Shown here: piece by piece, positions 26,659 through 33,692 of the stretch
Layout of the letters: each line of letters opens with the position of its first letter
Position numbering within the stretch: position 1 is the stretch's first letter
NCBI GenBank assembly: GCA_017471245.1
Contig: JAFUVB010000020.1
Location: 1-39,215, forward strand
Origin: Prevotella sp.
GTDB taxonomy: Bacteria; Bacteroidota; Bacteroidia; Bacteroidales; Bacteroidaceae
Direction: 5' to 3'
DNA: 39,215 nt
Notes under the pieces: model-generated
Databases searched by the model: none
Seen by the model: only the letters and a program-made list of their open reading frames with translations
What the model was told of the DNA's origin: nothing
Made by a program: the position numbers and the translations under genes

Positions 26659-28185
26659 ATGAAAAAACTATTGTCGGTGATAATGATGATGCTTGCAGGG
26701 GTTGCCTTCGTACTGCCCTCACAGGTGCAGTTGTTGAAAGTGGTCGTTGCGGATAAGGCTTTGCAGGCGCAGACATCCATTCCTTGGCAGAAAGCACTGC
26801 AGTTTGACAACAAAGGTGTCGCCATACTGGAGAATCCGGAGATAACCGGGCGCATGGAACTGCTTGTGGAACTGGAGGAGCGAAAAGAGTTCTTCAACGC
26901 AATTGTTGAGCCGGGACAGACACTCACCATCACCGTCACGCTGAAGGATGATAAGACAGAGGCGAGCTATACCGGTAAGTATGCCGAAGAGTGTAAGTAT
27001 AAGAATGCCGACATGTATTTCTATCCCTCAACCTATATTCCCGTCAAGCCCGAAAAGCCTATCGACTTCGCTGCTGCAAAGGCTATGTTAGAAGATGTGC
27101 TCAGCGCAGCATCGGCATTAGCCCAGCAAACGTGTAAGGTGGTGGGCAATGTAAAAGATATAGCCGACGGCAAGACGCTGGTGTTGATGGTGGAGAGAAG
27201 CGAGCAGGTGATTGACTCTACCACGATCAAGGACGGGAAGTTTGAGTTTGTGATTCCCATCAACGACACCACCACCCAGTATCCGCTCATCGTCTCTTAT
27301 CCTGATAGCAGTCCGCTGCCCGTTCAGGTTCAGTTGTATGCCGAGCCGGGCGCTGTGCTGAAGGCCACGCTTTCGAATGACTTGGAGAATAACCATGTCG
27401 TCGGTTCACCGCTGAACTTCATCTATAAGGTGTTCACGGAGAAATACATGGCTGTCATGAAAAAGGCGATAGCCCTGCGCACCGCTTCTCTCGACGAGAG
27501 TCTGTCTGAGGAAGAGCGTGCGGAGAAAACCAGGCTTGCCAATGCCGAGCAGAACAAGATTATTGAACTGGAACAGGAGTTTGCCGAGCAGAACATCGAC
27601 AACATCATCGGCATCAACCTGCTGGCGCAGCGCGCGGTATTGTTCGACAAGAAGGAGGTGGCGCGCATCATGAAGGATGTACCTGCCAAATGGGACAACC
27701 ATCCCGACGTTATCCAACTGCGCAAGGACCTGATGGTGGAAGCAAAGACCGCTGAGGGAGAATCCTACATCGACCTCACCATGCCAGATCCGAAAGGCAA
27801 GAGCATGAGTCTTTCACAGCATATCAAGAAGAACAAGCTGACGCTGGTTGACTTTTGGGCATCGTGGTGCGGTCCGTGCCGCGCATCGATCCCCGGCGTG
27901 AAGCGGCTCTATGCCAAATATAAGAAGCAGGGCTTCGGCGTGGTGGGCGTTTCGCTCGACTCCAAGAAAGAGACATGGCTCAAGGCATTGAAGGAACTCG
28001 ACATGCCATGGCCGCAGATGAGCGACGTGAAAGGCTGGGACAGTGAGGCTGCCAAGGCGTACAACATCAAGGGCATTCCCTTCACGTTGCTTGTTGCCAA
28101 AGACGGCACCATCGTGGGACGTAACATCTGGGGCGAGCAAGCACTGGAAGAGCGCATCGTGAAGTTCCTTGGGGAACAGAAATAG
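26659..28185 (+). CDS. Exported TlpA-like thioredoxin with two N-domains (D)
   Basis: 508 residues. A signal peptide (about 1-24, FVLPSQ) is followed by an N-terminal domain (about 25-125) resembling that of thioredoxin C, a second classical DUF4369 domain (about 150-250; CKVVGNVKDIADGKTLVLMV, DGKFEFVIP), a helical Glu-rich segment (about 255-350) and a thioredoxin fold (about 370-508) with WCGPC at 403-407 and cis-proline GIPFT. It looks like a fusion of the thioredoxin C N-domain to a standard DUF4369-TlpA protein. It is the last gene of the block and converges on an ECF sigma gene. Role: periplasmic thiol-disulfide exchange; substrate unknown. Confidence 0.9.
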   Translation: MKKLLSVIMMMLAGVAFVLPSQVQLLKVVVADKALQAQTSIPWQKALQFDNKGVAILENPEITGRMELLVELEERKEFFNAIVEPGQTLTITVTLKDDKTEASYTGKYAEECKYKNADMYFYPSTYIPVKPEKPIDFAAAKAMLEDVLSAASALAQQTCKVVGNVKDIADGKTLVLMVERSEQVIDSTTIKDGKFEFVIPINDTTTQYPLIVSYPDSSPLPVQVQLYAEPGAVLKATLSNDLENNHVVGSPLNFIYKVFTEKYMAVMKKAIALRTASLDESLSEEERAEKTRLANAEQNKIIELEQEFAEQNIDNIIGINLLAQRAVLFDKKEVARIMKDVPAKWDNHPDVIQLRKDLMVEAKTAEGESYIDLTMPDPKGKSMSLSQHIKKNKLTLVDFWASWCGPCRASIPGVKRLYAKYKKQGFGVVGVSLDSKKETWLKALKELDMPWPQMSDVKGWDSEAAKAYNIKGIPFTLLVAKDGTIVGRNIWGEQALEERIVKFLGEQK

Positions 28186-28260
28186 CGCAGGCATGCAATC
28201 ATCCCCCGATGCCTTCATGAAGGCAGGCGCTTTCAGGTGGCGAACAAGAAGTCAGACGCT

Positions 28261-28758
28261 TCAGGCGGCGAACAGGAAATAGAAGAAGTCGCTCACTTTG
28301 CTGCGGAGCACGCGGATCGCCTTGCTGATCTGGTGCTCCACAGTCTTTTCTGAGATATTCAGCTCGCTGGCTATTTCGCGGTATTTCTTTCCGTCGCGCT
28401 TGCTCATGAGGAATATTTCGCGGCAGCGCAAGGGCAGGGCATCGATGGCAGTCCATAGCTGTGCTTCGCGCGTAGACACGTCGATAGCTTCTTCGTCGCT
28501 GATTATTCCGTCGATGTCGCACGGTGCGGCGATCGTTTCAATGGCGGACGACTGTTGCAGTTGTTTGATGCAGAGGTTGTGCACGGTGGAGTAGAGATAG
28601 CTCTTATGGTTTTCTATCTCTTCTTCGCTCATTTTCTCAATCAGGCGTAGAAAAGCATCCTGAACAATATCCTCGGCTGCATCCACATCCTTCAGATAGT
28701 GGATGGCATAGAGGCATAGCGGGCGGTAATGCTGTTGGAAAATGAGGTCGATGTTCAT
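28261..28758 (-). CDS. ECF RNA polymerase sigma factor, Bacteroidetes type
   Basis: 165 residues. Region 2 (DAAEDIVQDAFLRLIEKM, about 26-45) and region 4 (LPLRCREIFLMSKRDGKKY and REIASELNISEKTVEHQISK, about 105-145) match the Bacteroides-expanded ECF family whose members typically pair with FecR anti-sigma factors. By type it is the better candidate than the 13423 sigma to partner FecR at 17171, although it lies 10 kb away and points toward it. Its end converges on thioredoxin D. The start ATG 28758 gives the usual N-terminus (FQQHYRPLCLYA). Confidence 0.93.
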   Translation of the reverse strand: MNIDLIFQQHYRPLCLYAIHYLKDVDAAEDIVQDAFLRLIEKMSEEEIENHKSYLYSTVHNLCIKQLQQSSAIETIAAPCDIDGIISDEEAIDVSTREAQLWTAIDALPLRCREIFLMSKRDGKKYREIASELNISEKTVEHQISKAIRVLRSKVSDFFYFLFAA

Positions 28759-28786
28759 CTTTGGGGAAGTCCATAGTTTACAAATT

Positions 28787-28858
28787 CATAGTTCAAGGTT
28801 CATCATTTCAGTTGCTGTGTCAATCGCCGCATAACCGAACAATGAACCATGAACTATG
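28787..28858. repeat. Inverted repeat between mdh and sigma gene
   Basis: CATAGTTCAAGGTTCAT (28787-28803) pairs with ATGAACCATGAACTATG (28842-28858) with a single mismatch over 17 bp and a 38-nt loop. Further 7-8 nt units of the same text (GAACAATTAACTGTTAAC) follow. The structure matches other inverted tandem-unit repeats in this window. It lies upstream of the sigma start and after mdh in transcript order sigma-independent, so a regulatory role is not clear. Confidence 0.75.
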
Positions 28859-28888
28859 AACAATTAACTGTTAACTATGAATGGTAAG

Positions 28889-29881
28889 TTACAGGTTCGG
28901 GTTGATCTTGTTCCACTCGCTGATTGGCGGAACGATGTTCAGAGTTACCAACTCGTCGCGCATCTTGCACAGGTGCTCGTATGATGCATCCAGCTTGGCA
29001 TTCTCCTCGGGAGTACCCTGCGGCACTTCGAAGCTTGCGCCGTTCTGGTCGAGCTTGGTCTTCATGGCCATCATGATGTGGTCATACTTGTCTGTCTTCA
29101 CGTAGGTTCCAACGGGGAAGCGGAACGGTTCGCCGCCCATGGCAGAACGGATCATCTCAACAGAAAGGTATGCAGGGCTCTGGAAAGAGCTGCGTCCGCG
29201 AAGCTCGATGATCTTGGCACCGCCCTTGGTAACGGCTGTCTTCATGTCTTCCCACTCTGTCTCGGGAAATTCCTCAGTACCGATGATGTCGGTCAGCTTG
29301 CGGCCGGCGATGGTCACGTGGCTGCCGAATACTGCCATCTGCTCACCATGTCCGCCGTAAGTGGCGCAACCTGTGATTTCGTTCTGCATCACATTGAACT
29401 TCTTTGCCAAAGCGCTCTGCAGACGAGTGGTGTCGAGACCGGCAAGTGTTGTCACCTGACCTGGTTTCAGACCGGAATAGAGTAATGTAACCAAACCGGT
29501 GAGGTCGGCGGGATTAAAGATAATCACCACGTGCTTCACGTCGGGGCAATACTTCTTTATGTTCAGACCCAGTTCCTCAGCAATCTTGCAGTTGCCGGCG
29601 AGCAGGTCTTCGCGTGTCATGCCAGCCTTACGGGGAGCACCACCGGATGAGATGATGTACTTAGCGTTTGTGAAAGCTTCTTCAGGATCAGTGGTAGCGG
29701 TGATCTTCGCATCGTCGAAACCGCTCTGGCGCATTTCCTCAGCCACACCTTCCGGTGAGAAAACGTCGTAGAGACAGATGTCGTTAGTCAATCCCATCAT
29801 CAAGGCTGTCTGAGCCATGTTTGAACCGATCATTCCAGCTGCGCCGACGATGGTCAGTTTGTCGTTAGTTAAAAATGCCAT
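28889..29881 (-). CDS. mdh: Malate dehydrogenase
   Basis: 330 residues, cytoplasmic, NAD-dependent interconversion of malate and oxaloacetate, used in the reductive branch to fumarate/succinate in Bacteroidales. The N-terminal Rossmann motif GAAGMIGSN (about 14-22) is followed by the acidic residue of the NAD site (YDVF), substrate-side motifs NPAD (the usual family form is NPVD/NPVN) and LDTTR, and the catalytic histidine loop YGGHGEQM. Length and motifs fit the Bacteroidetes MDH group. A -7 box lies upstream at 29969. It is a single gene with no obvious operon partner. Confidence 0.93.
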   Translation of the reverse strand: MAFLTNDKLTIVGAAGMIGSNMAQTALMMGLTNDICLYDVFSPEGVAEEMRQSGFDDAKITATTDPEEAFTNAKYIISSGGAPRKAGMTREDLLAGNCKIAEELGLNIKKYCPDVKHVVIIFNPADLTGLVTLLYSGLKPGQVTTLAGLDTTRLQSALAKKFNVMQNEITGCATYGGHGEQMAVFGSHVTIAGRKLTDIIGTEEFPETEWEDMKTAVTKGGAKIIELRGRSSFQSPAYLSVEMIRSAMGGEPFRFPVGTYVKTDKYDHIMMAMKTKLDQNGASFEVPQGTPEENAKLDASYEHLCKMRDELVTLNIVPPISEWNKINPNL

Positions 29882-29968
29882 AGTTGTTTAATTAATATGA
29901 TAATAATTTGTTAAGAAATATCTAATTAGGTGCCTGAAGGATATGTATTCCATGGCTTTATCTGAGTG

Positions 29969-29976
29969 CAAAGATA
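29969..29976 (-). promoter_or_regulatory. -7 element for mdh
   Basis: Minus-strand TATCTTTG is an exact TAnnTTTG match about 88 nt upstream of the mdh start. No convincing -33 TTTG was seen at the right distance. Confidence 0.5.
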
Positions 29977-30025
29977 CGAAAAATCTGATTGCGAACTATA
30001 TATTTAATAAAAATTAATAGTGTAA

Positions 30026-30058
30026 CTTGGCGATTAAGCGAAAAATAAGTTACTTTTG
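30026..30058 (+). promoter_or_regulatory. Promoter for Xaa-Pro aminopeptidase
   Basis: CTTG (30026-30029) and -7 TACTTTTG (30051-30058) separated by 21 nt; the -7 element is exact. The leader to ATG 30133 is about 68 nt. Confidence 0.6.
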
Positions 30059-30132
30059 TGCTGACAATATGCCCGATTCATCAGCGGACAAGTGGTCTTG
30101 GCACGAATTAATAACCTACAGATAAACACAAA

Positions 30133-31926
30133 ATGAAAACAATCAATGAACGACTGGCGGCGCTGCGCGAGGTGATGCGGCGAGAGCGGCTCGATGCATT
30201 CATCTTCCCGAGCACCGACCCGCACAATGGTGAATATGTTCCCGACCACTGGAAGGGGCGTGAATGGATTTCCGGCTTCAACGGATCGGCAGGAGTGGCA
30301 GTGGTGACGATGAAAGAAGCTGCCCTGTGGACTGATTCCCGCTATTTCATTGCGGCGGCTGAGCAACTCAGTAGCACTGAATATGTGCTGATGAAGGAGA
30401 AAATACCTGGAACACCAACCATCACTGCGTGGTTAGGCAGCGTGCTGCGCGATGTGAGGTCTCCGCAGGTGGGTGTCGACGGGATGGTGAATTCCGCCGC
30501 TTCCGTGCAACAGCTGGTTGCAGAGCTGCGCAACGAGGGCGGTATCACTGTGCGCACCAATTTCGATCCGCTCTCACTGATATGGCGCAACCGTCCCGCA
30601 ATCCCCGCAAACAAGGTGTTTGTGCAGAAACTCGACTATGCCGGTGAGACTGCTCACGACAAGATACGCCGTGTGCGCGAGGCACTGCGCAAGTGCCATG
30701 CCGACGGCATGCTGGTGGCATCGCTCGACGATATTGCGTGGATGCTCAATCTCCGCGGCGATGACGTTCACTGCAATCCCGTCTTCGTGAGCTATCTGCT
30801 CATTTCTTCACAGAAAGCCACGCTGTTCATCAATCCCGACAAGCTTACGCCCGAGGTGGCAAACTATCTGCGCGGTGAGGGAGTGGACACTGACACCTAC
30901 GAGCATGTGGGCAAGGGACTGAAAGACTATTTCGAGTATAACATCCTGCTCGACCCCAACGAAATCAATTACACCTTATATAAAACGGTTACGCGCGAGA
31001 TTGTGAACGGCGAGTCGCCCGTGAAGCGCATGAAGACCGTGAAGAATGAAAGGGAAATAGCGGGTTTTCGTGAGGCGATGCTGAAAGACGGCATCGCCCT
31101 GGTGAAGTTCCTGATGTGGTTAGAGGATTCCTTGCGCCACGATGCGCCGACAGCACTCACGGAGGTGTTGGTTTCCGACAAGCTGGAACAGCTGCGCGCC
31201 GAGCAGCCTCTCTTTAGGGGTATTTCCTTTGACACCATTGCCGGCTATCAGGCTCACGGGGCTATCGTGCATTATGAGCCCACAGCCGAGACCGACATAC
31301 CGCTGAAGCCTGAAGGACTGATCCTGCTTGACAGCGGGGCGCAGTATCTCGACGGCACCACCGACATCACGCGCACCATCGCCCTCGGACCGCTCACCGA
31401 TGAGCAGCGCCATGTCTATACGTTGGTGCTGAAAGGTCATCTGCAACTGCAGAACCTGAAGTTCCCCAAAGGGGCAAGCGGCACGCAGCTGGATGCCTTG
31501 GCTCGCAAGGACATGTGGCGCGAGGGATACAATTTCCTGCACGGCACGGGTCATGGCGTGGGATCGTTCCTTAATGTGCATGAGGGTCCTCATCAGATAC
31601 GCATGGAATACAAGCCCGCTCCTCTGCTGCCGGGCATGACGGTGACCGATGAGCCAGGCATCTATGTGGAGGGACGCTTCGGCGTGCGCATTGAGAACAC
31701 CCTGCTCATCACTCCCTATATGAAGACCCCCTTTGGCGAGTTCCTGCAGTTTGAGCCTCTGACGCTCTGTCCCATCGACAAGACCCCCATTGTGAAAGAG
31801 ATGCTGACCGACGATGAAATCGCATGGCTCAACGAATACCACCAGCTGGTATACAATCGCCTGGCTCCCCATCTCAACGACAGTGAGCGCGAATGGCTGC
31901 GCGAAGCCACGGCTCCCATTGGGTGA
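30133..31926 (+). CDS. pepP: Xaa-Pro aminopeptidase (M24B)
   Basis: 597 residues, the long form common in Bacteroidales and eukaryotic APP1-like enzymes. It removes N-terminal residues before proline from peptides in the cytoplasm, using two metal ions. Two creatinase-N-type domains (about 1-310) precede the pita-bread catalytic domain (about 315-545). The five metal ligands are visible: D400 (LDSGAQY), D411 (TTDITR), H474 (HGTGHGVG), E507 (TDEPGIY) and E521 (RIENT). A C-terminal extension (about 535-597) follows. There is no signal peptide. It is divergent from mdh. Confidence 0.94.
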   Translation: MKTINERLAALREVMRRERLDAFIFPSTDPHNGEYVPDHWKGREWISGFNGSAGVAVVTMKEAALWTDSRYFIAAAEQLSSTEYVLMKEKIPGTPTITAWLGSVLRDVRSPQVGVDGMVNSAASVQQLVAELRNEGGITVRTNFDPLSLIWRNRPAIPANKVFVQKLDYAGETAHDKIRRVREALRKCHADGMLVASLDDIAWMLNLRGDDVHCNPVFVSYLLISSQKATLFINPDKLTPEVANYLRGEGVDTDTYEHVGKGLKDYFEYNILLDPNEINYTLYKTVTREIVNGESPVKRMKTVKNEREIAGFREAMLKDGIALVKFLMWLEDSLRHDAPTALTEVLVSDKLEQLRAEQPLFRGISFDTIAGYQAHGAIVHYEPTAETDIPLKPEGLILLDSGAQYLDGTTDITRTIALGPLTDEQRHVYTLVLKGHLQLQNLKFPKGASGTQLDALARKDMWREGYNFLHGTGHGVGSFLNVHEGPHQIRMEYKPAPLLPGMTVTDEPGIYVEGRFGVRIENTLLITPYMKTPFGEFLQFEPLTLCPIDKTPIVKEMLTDDEIAWLNEYHQLVYNRLAPHLNDSEREWLREATAPIG

Positions 31927-32700
31927 AGGTTTTTAGAGGTGAGAGTTTTTTAGAGGTGAGAGGTGAGTAGATTAGAGGTGAGAGATATGCACTGAGATAT
32001 AACGTTCTATTCTCATGCCTATATCATAGTTCCATTCTCTTGCTTCTTGCATCTTGCTTCTTGCTTCTTGCCTCTTGCCTCTTGCTTCTTGCCTCTTGCC
32101 TCTTGCCTCTTGCTTCTTGCTTCTTGTTACTTGATACTTGTCTCTCAGTGCATACTCTCACCTCTAAAATACTCACTGGATTTAACGGATTAAACGGGTG
32201 TCTTTCCAGTGCAGGCTAAATCCGTATAATCTGTAAAATCCGTGAAATCCGTTGTTTTAAAATTATTTGTCAGTCTGCGACGCTACGTGAATTTACGTAA
32301 ATATACATGAATTACTCGTAAATATTTACGATTCATTCGCGTTCATTCGCGCACATTTATGTTACGCCGTAGGCATTTAAATCCGTGAAATCCGTTGTTC
32401 TTAAAAGAATAATGGTTTGGGACGGCCGCATTTGTGGCCGTAATTATTCCAATTCGTTCTAATTCGTTTCTAAAAGAATATAGTCTACATAACTTGCGAA
32501 AGAAGAACAAAAATTATTTATGAATAATTCGCGTGTCATTTACGTATATTTACGTTTAAAGGAAAAAATGAGAAACGCGAATGAGCGTGAATGAATCACG
32601 AATTACTCGTAAATAATAAATATTAGGAGTGAAGGAGTTAAGGAGTGAAGGAGTGAATGAGTGTAGACAAATGTATTGCTACAGATTACAAGTTCTCGAA
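31927..32700. repeat. Large mosaic of intergenic repeats
   Basis: About 770 gene-free bases made almost wholly of repeat modules. In order: GAGGTGA units (31935-31979); the 60-bp core inverted (31980-32039); a long run of CTTGCTT/CTTGCCT 7-mers (32039-32127); CACCTCTAAAA; ACGGATTTCACGGAT-type text (32170-32255 and again 32379-32400), also found inside the MITE-like elements; ATTTACG/ATTCGCG units (32285-32350); a GGCCGC hairpin with ATTCCAATTCGTT (32424-32475, as at 170-217); GGAGTGAA units (32626-32658); and the AGACAAATGT core (32665-32707, as at 1 and 291). Confidence 0.8.
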
Positions 32701-32728
32701 TGTATTAAGCATTTTTCTGACAAAGTGG

Positions 32729-32758
32729 CTTGCAAATCAAATATTTTATGTATTTTTG
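32729..32758 (+). promoter_or_regulatory. Promoter for coiled-coil lipoprotein
   Basis: CTTG (32729-32732), 18-nt spacer and exact -7 TATTTTTG (32751-32758). It places the transcript start just before ATG 32779 and so excludes the longer reading frame from 32629. Confidence 0.65.
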
Positions 32759-32778
32759 CATCGAAAAAACGAAAAAAG

Positions 32779-33636
32779 ATGAAAAAACTCTATTACATTG
32801 CTTTGTCGGTTGCCGTGGTGACAATGATAGCGGCGTGCGGCGGAAAGACGGAAGGGAATCCCGAAGCCGATTCCCTGCGCAACGTGTTGAACGGAAAATT
32901 ATCGGAAATGAGCGAAATGGACCTTTTCCTCGATGCCGTGAATGCCAGTATGGACAGTGTGGTGAACATGGACGGGGAGATACTGCGCACCGTGGGCGAG
33001 AGTCCTCTCTCGCGCAAAGAGCAGATTCGCCAGAACATCGAAGCCTACAAGATGATACTGAAAAGACAGCGTGAAAGGCTCGCCGCATTAGAGGAAAAAC
33101 TAAAGGGCAGCAATGCCGCCAACGAAAAGATGCTGAAGACCATCGCCTCGCTGAAACAGCAGATAGAGGAAAAAGACCAGGCCATCGTGGAACTGACGGA
33201 GGAACTGGAGAAACGCAACTTCGACATCAAGACGCTGAAGACGCACGTGGAGAAGCTGAACACGCAGGTGGCGGAACTGAAGGAAGAAACCAAGAGTCAG
33301 GAAGAGGCACTGGTGGCGCAAAGCGACATGATGAACGAGGCGTATGTGATGATCGGTTCGAAGAAGGATCTGAAGGCTGCCGGGCTGATGTCGGGCGGTT
33401 CGCTGTTCAAGAAAAGCCGCCTCGACCTGTCGCAGGTGAATGCTTCCGCCTTCCAGAAGATAGACATCCGCAAAGACAAGTCGTTCAACATTCCGGCCAA
33501 GAAAGCCACCGTGCTGACGCAGATGCCCAGCGGGTCGTACACCATTACTGACAACGGCGACGGCACGAGCACGCTGACCATTACCGATGCGAGCCGCTTC
33601 TGGAGCGTTTCCAACTACTTGGTGGTAAGGTATTAA
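32779..33636 (+). CDS. Coiled-coil lipoprotein
   Basis: 285 residues from ATG 32779 (MKKLYYIALSVA), chosen because the promoter at 32729-32758 lies inside the longer frame. The lipobox MIAAC gives lipidated C20. A long coiled coil (about 75-190; repeated Lys/Glu heptads such as LKQQIEEKDQAIVELTEELE) is followed by a compact C-terminal domain (about 200-285, IDIRKDKSFNIPAKKATVLT). The architecture resembles coiled-coil envelope lipoproteins of Bacteroides, some annotated as collagen-binding adhesins, but I cannot confirm that relationship. Function unknown; it may span or tether in the periplasm. It is probably cotranscribed with the LysM gene 56 nt downstream. Confidence 0.75.
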   Translation: MKKLYYIALSVAVVTMIAACGGKTEGNPEADSLRNVLNGKLSEMSEMDLFLDAVNASMDSVVNMDGEILRTVGESPLSRKEQIRQNIEAYKMILKRQRERLAALEEKLKGSNAANEKMLKTIASLKQQIEEKDQAIVELTEELEKRNFDIKTLKTHVEKLNTQVAELKEETKSQEEALVAQSDMMNEAYVMIGSKKDLKAAGLMSGGSLFKKSRLDLSQVNASAFQKIDIRKDKSFNIPAKKATVLTQMPSGSYTITDNGDGTSTLTITDASRFWSVSNYLVVRY

Positions 33637-33692
33637 CAGAATATTCATGGGGATGGATGCCCCGAAACAGTAACCTATAAACGAATACAGCA

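Noticed and set aside
31120-31872. 250-codon reverse-strand frame inside pepP
   Set aside because: Opposite the catalytic domain with all metal ligands on the other strand; shadow frame.
32039-32127. CRISPR-like or coding interpretation of the CTTGCTT run
   Set aside because: Units of 7 nt without spacers; no frame with protein character.
32629-32778. Longer start for the coiled-coil lipoprotein
   Set aside because: It would read through repeat units and the promoter and would bury the signal peptide.
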